Origin: Paraeggerthella hongkongensis
GTDB lineage: Bacteria; Actinomycetota; Coriobacteriia; Coriobacteriales; Eggerthellaceae
DNA length: 64,000 bases
Reading direction: 5' to 3'
Assembly: GCF_003726035.1 (NCBI RefSeq)
Contig: NZ_QICD01000009.1
Span: 27,132 to 91,131 of the forward strand
Below the pieces are notes generated by a model. The model saw only the letters and a list, made by a program, of their open reading frames with translations. It ran no database searches and had not been told where the DNA came from. Both the position numbers and the translations under genes were made by a program. Positions 17,256 through 26,255 of the stretch are shown here, piece by piece. Each line of letters begins with the position of its first letter. The stretch's first letter is position 1.

Positions 17256-18265
17256 AGTGTCTCCTCTTCGGAATCGGAGGCGCAGCACGTTGCCACGCAC
17301 GCTTCAAGGCTCGTTCGATCCTGCACACAGCAACGCGTGAAGCCCCGATCGATGCGCTTCACCAGGTTCGCCAGCACGCCGCCGTAACCCGCCTCGACGA
17401 ACGTGTCCGCACCGGCAGCTGCAAGCGCCTCGATGCTTTGCTGAAAGCGAACGGGACCGGTCAAGTGCTCGACCAGGCGCGTCCGCGCGCTCGCCGCATC
17501 CAGGGGCGCGGCGGACAGATTGCAGATGAGCGGCACGCAAGGCTCGGCAAACTCCACGCCGTCCAGGTACCGCGCGAGCTCGACCGCGGCGTCGGCCATC
17601 AAAGGGCTGTGGAACCCCCCGGACGTAGCCAACCGCGAGAAGCGCCCGCCTTGGTCGGCCCATGCGGCCTCGATGCGCTCGATCGCCTCCGGCGTTCCGG
17701 AAACAACGATCTGGCCAGGGCAGTTGTAGTTCGCCGGAACCAGAACGCCGCCCTGCGCGCATTCCGCGCACAGCGCGCGCACGCTTTCCTCGTCGGCCTT
17801 GAGCAAAGCGCTCATGGCGCCCGGTTGCGTGGCAGCCGCCTCAGCCATGAGGCGGGACCGCTCGCGCACGAACGCAAAGGTCGCCTCGTCCGACAGCATG
17901 CCCGACACGGCGAGCGCGCTCACCTGGCCCAGCGAGAAGCCCAGCACGGCGATAGGCTCCACGCCGCGGGCTTCGAGCGCACGCGCCGCGCCGATCGACA
18001 GCGCGCACAGCGCCGGCTGGGCGTAGCGCGTGTCGTTGAGCTGATCGGCGCTTGCATTCGAAACCAGATCGGCTACGCTGTAGCCCAGCACGTCGGACGC
18101 GCAGGAGAACACCTCGGCCACTTCGGGAAGATCGAGAAGGCTCTCCCCCATGCCGGGCTTTTGCGAACCCTGGCCCGAGAGCATGAACACGGGATGCCTG
18201 GGAAGCATGCGCGGAACCGAAAGCGCGCCGGTGCGCGGTCCTTCCGCGAATTGCGTGTCAGCCAC
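17252..18265 (-). CDS. fabD: Malonyl-CoA:ACP transacylase FabD
   Basis: A 337-residue transacylase that loads malonyl groups on ACP. Visible: FMLSGQGSQKPGMGE, the nucleophile elbow VLGFSLGQVSALAVSG (the common GHSLGE reads GFSLGQ, so the residue before the serine differs), the active Arg in RERSRLM, and the catalytic His in TSGGFHSPLM. The start is uncertain: GTG 18265 is 10 bp after the fabK stop with only a weak signal; an internal ATG at 18208 directly before the conserved HPVFMLSGQ is the alternative. The last 20 residues, rich in Cys and Glu, lie beyond the usual family end. Confidence 0.93.
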   Translation of the reverse strand: MADTQFAEGPRTGALSVPRMLPRHPVFMLSGQGSQKPGMGESLLDLPEVAEVFSCASDVLGYSVADLVSNASADQLNDTRYAQPALCALSIGAARALEARGVEPIAVLGFSLGQVSALAVSGMLSDEATFAFVRERSRLMAEAAATQPGAMSALLKADEESVRALCAECAQGGVLVPANYNCPGQIVVSGTPEAIERIEAAWADQGGRFSRLATSGGFHSPLMADAAVELARYLDGVEFAEPCVPLICNLSAAPLDAASARTRLVEHLTGPVRFQQSIEALAAAGADTFVEAGYGGVLANLVKRIDRGFTRCCVQDRTSLEACVATCCASDSEEETL

Positions 18266-18275
18266 GACGCACCCC

Positions 18276-19247
18276 TTACCGAACGCGTGCGCGCCGAGCG
18301 TTCAATTGCGCCAGCGCCTCAAGGTCGAGTCCGCCGAGAGCCTGCGCCTCGGCGATCATCGAAGCCACCACGTCCGCCGCCGTCTTGCGCTCGCTCACGA
18401 GCGCAGCCGACTGCCCCGCCATCATGGTCCCGTTGTCCACGTCGCCCTCGACGGCGCGCCTGAGCGAGCCCACGTACATCGCTTCCAGCTCGTCGCCATG
18501 AGCAGCCGCGTCGCCTTCCAGCTTGCGCACCGTGCGCGCGAACCTGTTCTTCAGGCAGCGAACGGGGTGTCCGCTTCCGCGGCCGGTGACTATGGTGTCG
18601 GAATCTTTCGCGGCGATGACCTTGTCCTTGTAGGCATCGGCGATGCAGCACTCGTCCACGGTCAAGAAGCGCGTGCCCACCTGCACCCCTTCGGCCCCAA
18701 GGGCGAATGCGGCAACAAGCCCGCGTCCGTCGGCGATGCCTCCCGCCGCGATCACGGGGATCGAAACGGCGTCGCATACCGCCGGGACGAGAGCCATCGT
18801 GGCAAGCTCTCCGATATGGCCGCCCGCCTCGGTGCCCTCGGCCACCACGGCATCGGCGCCCAGACGCTCCATGCGCACGGCGAGCGCGCTTGAAGCGATC
18901 ACGGGGACCACCTTGATGCCGGCGCCCTTCCACAGATCCATGTAGTTCGCCGGGCTGCCCGCACCCGTGGTGATAACGTCCACTTCAAGCTCCGTCAAAA
19001 GCCTGGCAACCTCCGCAGCGTTCGGATCCATGAGCATGACGTTCGCGCCGATAGGCTTGTTGGTTTTCGAGCGGGCGACGCCTACCTGCTCCTCGATCCA
19101 CGACAGCGGCGCGCCGCCGCATGCGATGATGCCCAAGCCCCCCGCTTCGCTGACCGCTGCGGCCAGATTCGCGTCGGCGATGCGAGCCATCGCTCCTTGG
19201 ATGATGGGCACCTCGATGCCCAACGTGTCCGCTACCCGCGTTCTCAT
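18276..19247 (-). CDS. fabK: Enoyl-ACP reductase II FabK
   Basis: A 323-residue FMN TIM-barrel enoyl-ACP reductase that does the last step of each elongation cycle. It starts right at the family motif PIIQGAMARIADANLAAAVS, has GGLGIIACGGAP, VITTGAGSPANYM, the FabK hallmark EGTEAGGHIGELATM, and the FMN-phosphate loop GGIADGRGLVAAFALGAEGV. It belongs to the same superfamily as nitronate monooxygenase, but the operon settles the role. FabI and FabL are not seen, so this is likely the sole enoyl reductase; FabK enzymes are known to be insensitive to triclosan. The start ATG has a GAGGATCGGAG signal. Confidence 0.95.
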   Translation of the reverse strand: MRTRVADTLGIEVPIIQGAMARIADANLAAAVSEAGGLGIIACGGAPLSWIEEQVGVARSKTNKPIGANVMLMDPNAAEVARLLTELEVDVITTGAGSPANYMDLWKGAGIKVVPVIASSALAVRMERLGADAVVAEGTEAGGHIGELATMALVPAVCDAVSIPVIAAGGIADGRGLVAAFALGAEGVQVGTRFLTVDECCIADAYKDKVIAAKDSDTIVTGRGSGHPVRCLKNRFARTVRKLEGDAAAHGDELEAMYVGSLRRAVEGDVDNGTMMAGQSAALVSERKTAADVVASMIAEAQALGGLDLEALAQLNARRARVR

Positions 19248-19282
19248 GCTCCGATCCTCTTTCTCGAACTAGCTCGTCATGC

Positions 19283-19306
19283 CAAAAGCGGGCCCCGAAG
19301 GCCCGC
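19283..19306 (-). terminator. Leaky terminator between acpP and fabK
   Basis: On the minus strand a 7-bp GC stem (19300-19306 with 19288-19294, loop TTCGG) is followed by TTTT (19284-19287). It lies 14 bp after the acpP stop and well before fabK. It would let acpP be made in excess over the downstream enzymes. Confidence 0.7.
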
Positions 19307-19319
19307 GTCTTCAGCCCCT

Positions 19320-19541
19320 CTACTTCAAGGAATCAATATGAGCGACCAGCTGGCCCACCGTTTCGATGCCCTCCGGCTCGCCGAACTCGACGTCGCACTT
19401 TTCCTCGAGATCGCAAATGAGCTCGACCATGTCAAGCGAGTCGATGCCCAGCGAATCGAGCGTGGCGTCTTCGACGATGCCGTCGGCATCCAGGTCGAGG
19501 TTTTCCACAAGTACGTCTTTCACGATGTCGATCGTAGCCAT
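19320..19541 (-). CDS. acpP: Acyl carrier protein
   Basis: A 73-residue acidic four-helix carrier protein. The phosphopantetheine serine is Ser35 in GIDSLDMVEL, with LDSLG directly before. The short, acidic sequence matches type II fatty-acid ACPs rather than polyketide carriers. It stands first in the biosynthetic operon, after its own promoter and a FabT-like operator, and is separated from fabK by a likely leaky terminator. Confidence 0.96.
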   Translation of the reverse strand: MATIDIVKDVLVENLDLDADGIVEDATLDSLGIDSLDMVELICDLEEKCDVEFGEPEGIETVGQLVAHIDSLK

Positions 19542-19566
19542 GTTGATCCTTCCGCTTCCAAATTAG

Positions 19567-19579
19567 TTTGATAATCAAA
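19567..19579. promoter_or_regulatory. FabT-like operator before acpP
   Basis: The palindrome TTTGATAATCAAA matches the known FabT box (TTTGATTATCAAA). It lies in the 5-prime leader of acpP, roughly +11 to +23 from the predicted transcription start, where a bound repressor would block the polymerase. The same 13-bp pattern, with one different centre base, occurs before the MarR gene. Confidence 0.75.
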
Positions 19580-19596
19580 GTATTTAGGCATAGACG

Positions 19597-19625
19597 ATGA
19601 TAGGGAGACTTCGCCTCGATTGCAA
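19597..19625 (-). promoter_or_regulatory. Promoter of the fab operon
   Basis: Minus strand TTGCAA (19620-19625) and TATCAT (19597-19602) with an exact 17-bp spacer. Transcription would start near 19590, just upstream of the FabT-like operator. Confidence 0.65.
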
Positions 19626-19658
19626 GTGCCTTGTCGGCCCCTCCACGATTTCTGCGCG

Positions 19659-20174
19659 CTACTCCTGCGCGTCGAAGAACGCCTTGACTTTCGCGAGAGC
19701 AACGGCGAACACGCGCTCCTCTTCCTCGCTCAGATCGGCTAGCGCCTCGTCGATCATCTGATGATGGAACAGGTTGTGGGCGCGCAGCACCTGACGGCCC
19801 TTTTTCGTAAGCGAGACCAGTACTTTGCGCCGGTCGTCCTCCGCGCGCTCGCGCTCGACGAAACCCTTCTTGACCAGCTTGTTAACGGCCGTGGTCAGCG
19901 TTGCCAGCGTCACGCCTAGGCGCGCGGCAACCACGTTCATCGGGCTGTGCTCGTGAAGGCCCACGGCCACGATGGTATGCACTTCGGTAATGGTGAGTCC
20001 CTGCGTCAAGCGGTTGTCCAAAGATCGCTCTTCGATGCGCAGGATGGAGTTGAACGTGCCCGACAGCAGGTCGTCGATCTCTTGTCGACGCGCGCGCACG
20101 GCGTCGTCGACCCCTGCCCGAGGCCTGCTCGAAAAAGATCGATCAAGGTCGCTCGATCCATGTGCCGTTTCCAT
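19659..20174 (-). CDS. FabT-like MarR-family regulator
   Basis: A 171-residue winged-helix MarR protein. After a 20-residue polar leader come a dimerisation helix (RRQEIDDLLSGTFNSILRIE), the DNA-reading part (TITEVHTIVAVGLHEHSPMN, VVAARLGVTLATLTTAVNKL) and the wing VKKGFVERERAEDDRRKVLV. In Firmicutes FabT represses fatty-acid genes when bound with acyl-ACP. Here the gene directly precedes acpP-fabKDGF-fabZ-accDA, and identical TTTGATNATCAAA sites lie in front of both itself and acpP, so it probably controls itself and the whole operon. The gene has its own promoter; the ATG is preceded by GGAAGGGG. No FadR or FapR-like gene is nearby. Confidence 0.9.
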   Translation of the reverse strand: METAHGSSDLDRSFSSRPRAGVDDAVRARRQEIDDLLSGTFNSILRIEERSLDNRLTQGLTITEVHTIVAVGLHEHSPMNVVAARLGVTLATLTTAVNKLVKKGFVERERAEDDRRKVLVSLTKKGRQVLRAHNLFHHQMIDEALADLSEEEERVFAVALAKVKAFFDAQE

Positions 20175-20206
20175 AGCCGTCCCCTTCCCGCGCCGTCGAT
20201 GCCCGC

Positions 20207-20235
20207 ATCATACCGTATTCGCTTTGATCATCAAA
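20207..20235 (-). promoter_or_regulatory. Autoregulated promoter of the MarR gene
   Basis: TTGATG (20229-20234) and TATGAT (20207-20212) are 16 bp apart on the minus strand. The palindrome TTTGATCATCAAA (20223-20235) covers the -35 box, so a bound repressor would directly exclude RNA polymerase. Confidence 0.7.
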
Positions 20236-20247
20236 GAAAATACCCGA

Positions 20248-21063
20248 TCAGCAATCGGAGCCTCGGCGACCGCTGGACGAACTCGGCCACGGAACAAGCC
20301 TTTTGACGATGGATCCCGAACCCTTGTTTTTGAGGTAGCGGTACCCGATAACCGAGAACACGATCGCGCCGATCAGGTTCACGAACAGATCCTCCATCGT
20401 ATCCAGCAGCCCGATATCAAGGTAGCCCCCTACTCCAAGCTCCTGACCGTTCACGACAACCTCTTCTATCCCGTCTATGCGCACAGGGTGCTGCGATCCC
20501 GTGGGATCCAAGAGCGCGCTCGCGATGCTGGTTACTACCGTGTCCTTTTGCATGTCCAGGCCGAACACCCGATCCATGCCGAACTCGAAGAACTCCCAAA
20601 GCACGCCGATGGTCATCGAGAAGCAAAACGCCACCACCACGCAGAAAAACGGCGAGAGCGAGAAGGCGATGCGGTCCGATCGATTGAGGATGGACACGAG
20701 GGCAAGCCCGATCGCAGCAGCTAGAAACCCGTTGAACGTATGAAGAAGCGTATCCCAAAACGGGAATATGGTGTAGAAATGCAGAAGCTCGCCCAAGATC
20801 TCGGCAGCGAAAATGAACAGCACGATGATCACTTCGAGCGTTTCGGGGATGGTGATGCTGAAGTTCACTTCAACGAACGCGGGCACCAAGAACAGCACCA
20901 ACGTGAGAAGACAGAGAAAGAACGCCTCGTAATTGCCGAAGACGAGCGCAGAGGCCGCGCACGCGACCACGACCAAGCGCAGCACCACGTACACGGCGAA
21001 CGTTTTCTTGTTGCTGTGCATCTGGCGCGCCATAGCCTGCGCCGTCTCCCTTATGCGCCCCAT
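20248..21063 (-). CDS. Multi-spanning membrane protein, DUF2238/YjdF-like
   Basis: A 271-residue integral membrane protein. About six to seven hydrophobic segments are visible: near residues 22-43, 47-62, 74-92, 107-125, 133-155 and 225-242. Between them lie charged family-like motifs ILGELLHFYTIFPFWDTLLH and GVLWEFFEFGMDRVFGLDMQ, where conserved His, Asp and Glu would face one side of the membrane. This pattern recalls the YjdF/DUF2238 group, whose function is unknown. The gene follows rnr with 8 bp between and ends 73 bp before the fabT promoter region. I cannot name a substrate. Confidence 0.8.
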   Translation of the reverse strand: MGRIRETAQAMARQMHSNKKTFAVYVVLRLVVVACAASALVFGNYEAFFLCLLTLVLFLVPAFVEVNFSITIPETLEVIIVLFIFAAEILGELLHFYTIFPFWDTLLHTFNGFLAAAIGLALVSILNRSDRIAFSLSPFFCVVVAFCFSMTIGVLWEFFEFGMDRVFGLDMQKDTVVTSIASALLDPTGSQHPVRIDGIEEVVVNGQELGVGGYLDIGLLDTMEDLFVNLIGAIVFSVIGYRYLKNKGSGSIVKRLVPWPSSSSGRRGSDC

Positions 21064-21071
21064 AGCCCTGG

Positions 21072-23153
21072 CTACCGCCCTTGTTGAACAGGACGGAAAT
21101 CCAACCGCCTGGCGCGCGGATCGGCGGATGTCAGAACCACGGCAAGGCGCTGTCCCAAGCGATAGGTTGCGCCCGTGTCCTGACCGGTCAGGCGGTGCTG
21201 CACCGGATCGAACGCGAAGTACTCTGGCCCCAGGTTTCTTACGGGAACCAAACCTTCGGCAGTGTTGTCCAGCCGCACGTACAGCCCGTACGTTGCTACG
21301 CCCGACACCACGGCAGAAAACGACTGGCCTACGAACGCCTGCAAGTACTCGATGATTTTGATTTCCTGGGATTCGCGCGCCGCCTTCTCGGCCACGCGCT
21401 CCATATCCGAGGAATGCTCGGCTATCCAGGGAAGCGCCGCAACCTCCTGATCGAATCGCTCCGACCGCTTCGTCAGCTGCGCCTTCAACATGCGATGCAC
21501 CACCAGATCAGGATATCGCCTGATGGGAGATGTGAAATGCGTGTACGAGCTGCTAGCGAGCCCGAAGTGGGGCTCGCACGCAGGCCGGTAAACCGCCCGC
21601 TTCATGGAACGAAGCAGCAGCGACGAGACCAACTCCCCTTCCGCGCGGGAAGCGCTGGCCTCAAGAACCTGCTGCAGCACCCGGGGATCGCCCGCCACCA
21701 GTTTGCCTTGATCAACCAGGTCGAACCACGAGAACTCCTGAAACACCGGAATCAGAGCCGCCAAGCTGTCCGCCGACGGCTGTTCGTGCACGCGAAACAA
21801 GCTTGGGAACCGAGCGTCGTTCAAGTGACGAGCCACTGTTTCGTTCGCGAAGATCATCGCCTCTTCGATCAGCGAGGTCGCGTCGGTCTTGCGCCTGAGG
21901 TCTATGGCAACGGGATGCCCCTCCCGATCGAGGCGCACGCGCGCTTCCACCGTGTCGAAGTCCAGCCCTCCCGCCGCTTCGCGCGCCGCCGAGCGCCTGC
22001 GCGCAATGAGCGAAAGACGGGCAAGGCGCCAGGCAAGCTGATCGTCGGCTTCGGCCCGAGCATCGATCATGTCCTGCGCCTCATCGTACGACAAGCGCGC
22101 GTTCGAGCGAATAAGGGCAGGGTACAGATCGTACGAAACCAACCGCGCATCGTCGTCGAGGTACAGATCGACCGTCATCGAGCGTCGCACTTCGTTCGGG
22201 CGCAGCGAGCACAGATCGCCCGACAGCTCCTCCGGCAGCATCGGGATCACCCGATCGACTAGGTACACGCTTGTTGCGCGGCGCCGTGCATCCAGATCAA
22301 GCGACGAGTTCCACGGCACGTAGTGCGAAACGTCCGCGATGTGCACGCCCAGACGCCAGCGCACGGCCTCCGCCCCGCGCCCGTCCACGAATCGCATGCT
22401 GTCGGGTGCTTCCTCCCGACGCGCCGGCTGGCTCAGCACGACTTCGCCGTTCGCCAAAACCACGGGATCCAAGGAGATCGCGTCATCGAAGTCGCGCGCA
22501 TCCGCAGGGTCGATGGTAAACGTGAAGCGCTCGCGCAGATCACGGTACCCTTCGGCCAGCGCGACATCCTCGTCAACCGTTGCAGCGCGCGCCTCTGAAA
22601 GCGCGCCTTCGGAAAACGTCGTCTCGAGCTTATGCCGCGCGATCACCAAATCTATCGCCGCAGCTTCCTCGTCAGCCTTGCCGAGTACTTCTTCGATAAC
22701 TCCCGTCGCCGCCGTATTACGGGAAGGAAACGTCGAAATGCGCACGCGGACAAGCGAGCCGTCCTCGATATCAGGATACTCTGAGCGCATCGTGAAAACG
22801 TCGTAAGGGATGCGCGTGTCTTCAGGAACCACGACGCCGAAAGGTTCGGCCACCTCGTAGCGGCCCACCAGCGTATCGTGCGCACGGTCGATCACGCGCA
22901 ACACGCGCGCAGCCGGCTTCTCCGTCGCATGGGATCCATGCCGCTCGTGCGGCTGCTTTGCACCGCCCTTCGGCGCGGGAAGGGGAGCCAACTCCACCAG
23001 ATCGCCGTCGAACGCGCCCGCCATCTTCGATTCCGGCACGAAGAACTCGCCTTCGGCGGTCTGCACGAAGCCGAAGCCGCCCGCGCGAACCATCAGGACG
23101 CCTCGAGGATGAGCGCGGGGCGTGCGCCGCGTATGCGAACGGGAACGAGCCAC
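21072..23153 (-). CDS. rnr: Ribonuclease R/RNB family exoribonuclease
   Basis: A 693-residue 3-to-5-prime exoribonuclease. It opens with an OB-fold region (HPRGVLMVRAGGFGFV, EGEFFVPESKMAGAFDGDLVE), followed by a second OB region, the RNB catalytic core starting about residue 220 with DPADARDFDDAISL (catalytic aspartates), then LGVHIADVSHYV and LPEELSGDLCSLRPNEVRRS, YTHFTSPIRRYPDLVVHRML, and a C-terminal S1 domain (FSAVVSGVATYGLYVRLDNT). The start is GTG 23153, four bases after the ctpA stop, with AAGGGA inside the end of ctpA. RNase R degrades structured RNA and, with SmpB-tmRNA, non-stop messages. Confidence 0.95.
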   Translation of the reverse strand: MARSRSHTRRTPRAHPRGVLMVRAGGFGFVQTAEGEFFVPESKMAGAFDGDLVELAPLPAPKGGAKQPHERHGSHATEKPAARVLRVIDRAHDTLVGRYEVAEPFGVVVPEDTRIPYDVFTMRSEYPDIEDGSLVRVRISTFPSRNTAATGVIEEVLGKADEEAAAIDLVIARHKLETTFSEGALSEARAATVDEDVALAEGYRDLRERFTFTIDPADARDFDDAISLDPVVLANGEVVLSQPARREEAPDSMRFVDGRGAEAVRWRLGVHIADVSHYVPWNSSLDLDARRRATSVYLVDRVIPMLPEELSGDLCSLRPNEVRRSMTVDLYLDDDARLVSYDLYPALIRSNARLSYDEAQDMIDARAEADDQLAWRLARLSLIARRRSAAREAAGGLDFDTVEARVRLDREGHPVAIDLRRKTDATSLIEEAMIFANETVARHLNDARFPSLFRVHEQPSADSLAALIPVFQEFSWFDLVDQGKLVAGDPRVLQQVLEASASRAEGELVSSLLLRSMKRAVYRPACEPHFGLASSSYTHFTSPIRRYPDLVVHRMLKAQLTKRSERFDQEVAALPWIAEHSSDMERVAEKAARESQEIKIIEYLQAFVGQSFSAVVSGVATYGLYVRLDNTAEGLVPVRNLGPEYFAFDPVQHRLTGQDTGATYRLGQRLAVVLTSADPRARRLDFRPVQQGR

Positions 23154-23157
23154 GGCT

Positions 23158-24438
23158 CTATTCCCTTACAAGCGACTGAGCGGTTTCGATAGCAAGCGCC
23201 TTTTGATTGTCGACCCCTTCGGACAGCCCCACCGCAATGTCGGGCACCACGCCCACCCGATCGATGTTGTGGCCGAGCGGGCTCTTGTAGTACGCAGCGG
23301 TGTAGCGAAGCGCTCCGCCGAAGCTGAGGTCGCGCGTGACCTGGACCGAACCCTTCCCGAGGGTGGTCGATCCCACAAGCGTAGCGCGCTGGTTGTCTTT
23401 GAGCGCGGCGGCTAGCACCTCGGCGGAAGCCGCCGTGTTCCCATTGACCAGCACCACAAGGGGCTTGTCGGTCGCAATGGTGCCGTTCGCGTTCTTCGTG
23501 GTTTCCTCGGCTTCCTTCGTCTGGATCTTGACCACGGTACCGCTCTTCACGAACAAGCTGGCCACATCCACCGACTGCGTCAAGAATCCGCCGGGATTGT
23601 CGCGGATGTCCAAGACGAACGAGAGCGCGCCTTGCGATTCCAGATCGGAAATCGCGCTGCTCACCAAGCTGGACGCGTTCTGAGTAACCTGCTTGAGCTG
23701 GATGTAGCCCACGGAACCCGAAAGCTCGGCGACGACGTTTTTCACGGTGTAGCTCGAGCACGAAAGCGTGGTGGTGAATTCCTCGCCGCCTTCGTCCTCA
23801 AGGGATGCAGCCCGCCGCCAGGTTACGACGGCGTCCTCCCCTTCGTCGCGGCGCAGGGCCGCAGCCACCTCCGTGGTGGTCCAGTCATGATCGCGATCGC
23901 CGTCGATGGCCACAACGAAATCGCCTTGGCGTACGTCAGCAGCCTGAGCGGCGGAGCCCTCGAACACGTCCACAGCGTACGCGCGCCCGTTGTATTCCGA
24001 GAACAGCACGCCGATGCCCGCATAGCTTCCCGCGCTGTCCTTCATAAGCGCGGCATAGCGGTTCGCGTCGTAGTAGCGCAGATACGGGTCCTGCGTAGTC
24101 TTGGCAAACGCCTCGAGCACGTTCGAGGTTGCCGCATCAAGATCATAAGAGTCCAAGCTATCGTTTTTGAGGACGTCCTCCACTTCGCCGACGCGCGCGC
24201 CGAGCGATCCGTACGCATCGCGCGACAAGTCGCTTCTCAACGAGGTTTGGGAATCCCCGGGAAGTCCTCCCATCCCCAAGGACTCCAGCAAGGGAATTTC
24301 GCCGCGCACGAAAAAGCCGCCGACAAATGCCAGGCACACTACGGCAAAGAAAGAAAACGCCTTGATGAGGCGCACGTTGCGCGCCCGCGCTTTACGCGCG
24401 GACGCGGCAATCTTCGAACTGTCAGTATGCTTCGCCAT
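23158..24438 (-). CDS. S41 family C-terminal processing peptidase
   Basis: A 426-residue membrane-anchored carboxy-terminal processing protease. A signal anchor lies at about residues 24-45 (LIKAFSFFAVVCLAFVGGFF), then a helical region, a PDZ domain (YAGIGVLFSEYNGRAYAVDV), and the S41 core: DIRDNPGGFLTQSVDVASLF, the nucleophile Ser in NTAASAEVLAAALKDN, and the general-base Lys in TTLGKGSVQVT. It is downstream of ftsX, matching the common ftsEX-ctp arrangement in which the protease acts outside the membrane on cell-wall or signalling proteins. Confidence 0.94.
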   Translation of the reverse strand: MAKHTDSSKIAASARKARARNVRLIKAFSFFAVVCLAFVGGFFVRGEIPLLESLGMGGLPGDSQTSLRSDLSRDAYGSLGARVGEVEDVLKNDSLDSYDLDAATSNVLEAFAKTTQDPYLRYYDANRYAALMKDSAGSYAGIGVLFSEYNGRAYAVDVFEGSAAQAADVRQGDFVVAIDGDRDHDWTTTEVAAALRRDEGEDAVVTWRRAASLEDEGGEEFTTTLSCSSYTVKNVVAELSGSVGYIQLKQVTQNASSLVSSAISDLESQGALSFVLDIRDNPGGFLTQSVDVASLFVKSGTVVKIQTKEAEETTKNANGTIATDKPLVVLVNGNTAASAEVLAAALKDNQRATLVGSTTLGKGSVQVTRDLSFGGALRYTAAYYKSPLGHNIDRVGVVPDIAVGLSEGVDNQKALAIETAQSLVRE

Positions 24439-24456
24439 GACCTTCCACGCGAAACG

Positions 24457-25365
24457 CTACACCTTGAGGTAGCGACGCATAGCCAATGCAGAGCCAACCA
24501 AGCCGATGAACAGGCCGGAAACAATCAGCACCGCATAGATGAGCAGGAACATATTCAAGGCGATATCGAAGTTCAAGAACATGAGCGCGCTTTGCAAACG
24601 CGGCAACGCGAAGTTGCGAAGCAGCTCCAAGCACCCGACCGCCAAAAGCGAGCCGATGATAGCGTGCAGCGCGCCTTCCATGAGGAAGGGCCCGCGAATA
24701 AAGCCGTTCGACGCACCCACCAAGCGCATAATGGCAATCTCCTTGCGACGAGCAAGAATGGCAAGGCGGATGGTGTTGTTGATGAACACGAGCGCGATGA
24801 ACACAAGCAAGCCGACCAAGGCGATGCCCACGTAGCGCACGTAGTTGGTCAGGGCGAACAGCCGCTCGACCGTCTTCTCGCCGTACTTGACGGAATCGGC
24901 AGGATTGCTGGGATCCTCGCTGATCTTCTGGTACGTCGCATTGCTCAGCAGCGACGAGGCAACCTGCTCGACCAACTGCGGGTCGGACAGCTCGATGTCG
25001 ATCGAAGCCGGCAAGGGGTTCTGCCCGTCAAGCGTGTCGATGATGTCGGAGCTCGACGTAGAGCGGAATTTCTCGAGCGCCTGGTCTTTCGTCGTGAACC
25101 CAACCGAGGCCACGCCCTCAAGACCCTTGACGTAGCTTGAAACGCTCTGAACATCGGCTTCGGGAGCGTCGTCGGCCACATACGCCGTGATGGACACTTC
25201 GTTCTCAACCGACGAAACCACGTTTTCGACCACAAGGCCGGCAACGAAGAAAATGCCGATGATCAGAAGCGACAGGAAGATGGTGACGATGGAACCGAGT
25301 GCCGTTGAAAGGTTGCGCGTGAAGCCGGTGAGCGACTCGCGCAGGAAGTAGAAGAAACTAGACAT
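24457..25365 (-). CDS. ftsX: Cell division protein FtsX
   Basis: A 302-residue permease-like partner of FtsE. One membrane segment near residues 21-45, then an extracytoplasmic domain (about 48-165, with [20 protein letters not shown]), and three more membrane segments between about 180 and 295, including the motif [20 protein letters not shown] and [20 protein letters not shown]. The FtsEX complex transmits division signals to peptidoglycan hydrolases. The start ATG overlaps the end of ftsE by 8 nt. Confidence 0.95.
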   Translation of the reverse strand: MSSFFYFLRESLTGFTRNLSTALGSIVTIFLSLLIIGIFFVAGLVVENVVSSVENEVSITAYVADDAPEADVQSVSSYVKGLEGVASVGFTTKDQALEKFRSTSSSDIIDTLDGQNPLPASIDIELSDPQLVEQVASSLLSNATYQKISEDPSNPADSVKYGEKTVERLFALTNYVRYVGIALVGLLVFIALVFINNTIRLAILARRKEIAIMRLVGASNGFIRGPFLMEGALHAIIGSLLAVGCLELLRNFALPRLQSALMFLNFDIALNMFLLIYAVLIVSGLFIGLVGSALAMRRYLKV

Positions 25366-26200
25366 CGAAACCGTACACCCCCCTATCCTGGTCGCGGGTC
25401 AGATTGCCGCGGTCGAGCGCGATGACGCGACGACGCATGTTATCGACCATTTCGCGGTCGTGCGTGGCAACGAGCACCGTGGTGCCCGTACGGTTGATGC
25501 GCTCGAGCAGGTCCATGATGCCGCGCGAGGTCTGCGGGTCCAAGTTGCCCGTGGGCTCGTCGCAGATGAGCAGCGGCGGGCGGTTCACGATGGCACGCGC
25601 GATGGACACGCGCTGCTGCTCGCCGCCGGAAAGCTGGTCGGGGCGCTTGTTGAGCTTGTCCTGCAGGCCCACCAGGCGCAAAACCTCAGGGACCTGCGTC
25701 TTGATGACGTGACGGCTCTTGCCGATTACCTCGAGAGCAAACGCGACGTTCTCGAACACGGTCTTGTTCGGCAGGAGCTTGAAGTCCTGGAACACGCATC
25801 CGATGTTGCGGCGCAAATACGGCACGCGCCAGTTGCGCATGGTGGACAGGTCCTCGTCGGCCACGTAGATATGGCCCTGCGTGGGCTTCACCTCGCGAAT
25901 GAGCATGCGGATGAAGGTCGACTTGCCCGAACCAGAATGGCCTACCAAGAAGATGAACTCGCCCGCATAGATCTGCAGGGAGATATCGTTGAGGGCCGGC
26001 TTGTTCGGCTGCGCAGGGTATACCTTCGTCACATGGTCGAACGTGATGACCGGGGTGCCCGTTTGCTGGGGAATGTCATCGACTTCCAGCACCGGCAGCG
26101 ACGCGGACAGCTGCGACGCAGTTTGCCGCACCGGCGCCGCATGGGCACCGCCGCGCCGCTGCGGGCGCGCAGGAACCCCTTGGCTGATGTCGTTCGTCAC
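25358..26200 (-). CDS. ftsE: Cell division ATP-binding protein FtsE
   Basis: A 280-residue ABC ATPase. Walker A is [15 protein letters not shown], the Q-loop [20 protein letters not shown], signature [16 protein letters not shown], Walker [14 protein letters not shown], and the H-loop [11 protein letters not shown]. Compared with typical FtsE (about 225-230 residues) it has roughly 50 extra N-terminal residues, rich in Ala, Arg, Gln and Pro. The start at 26200 is GTG with CGGAGC; a shorter start within the extension has no better signal. It overlaps ftsX by 8 nt. Confidence 0.95.
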   Translation of the reverse strand: MTNDISQGVPARPQRRGGAHAAPVRQTASQLSASLPVLEVDDIPQQTGTPVITFDHVTKVYPAQPNKPALNDISLQIYAGEFIFLVGHSGSGKSTFIRMLIREVKPTQGHIYVADEDLSTMRNWRVPYLRRNIGCVFQDFKLLPNKTVFENVAFALEVIGKSRHVIKTQVPEVLRLVGLQDKLNKRPDQLSGGEQQRVSIARAIVNRPPLLICDEPTGNLDPQTSRGIMDLLERINRTGTTVLVATHDREMVDNMRRRVIALDRGNLTRDQDRGVYGFDV

Positions 26201-26255
26201 AGAATGCTCCGTTCAAATAGTGATGTACTGAGACGGCCTGATTCTAGCAGAACCG

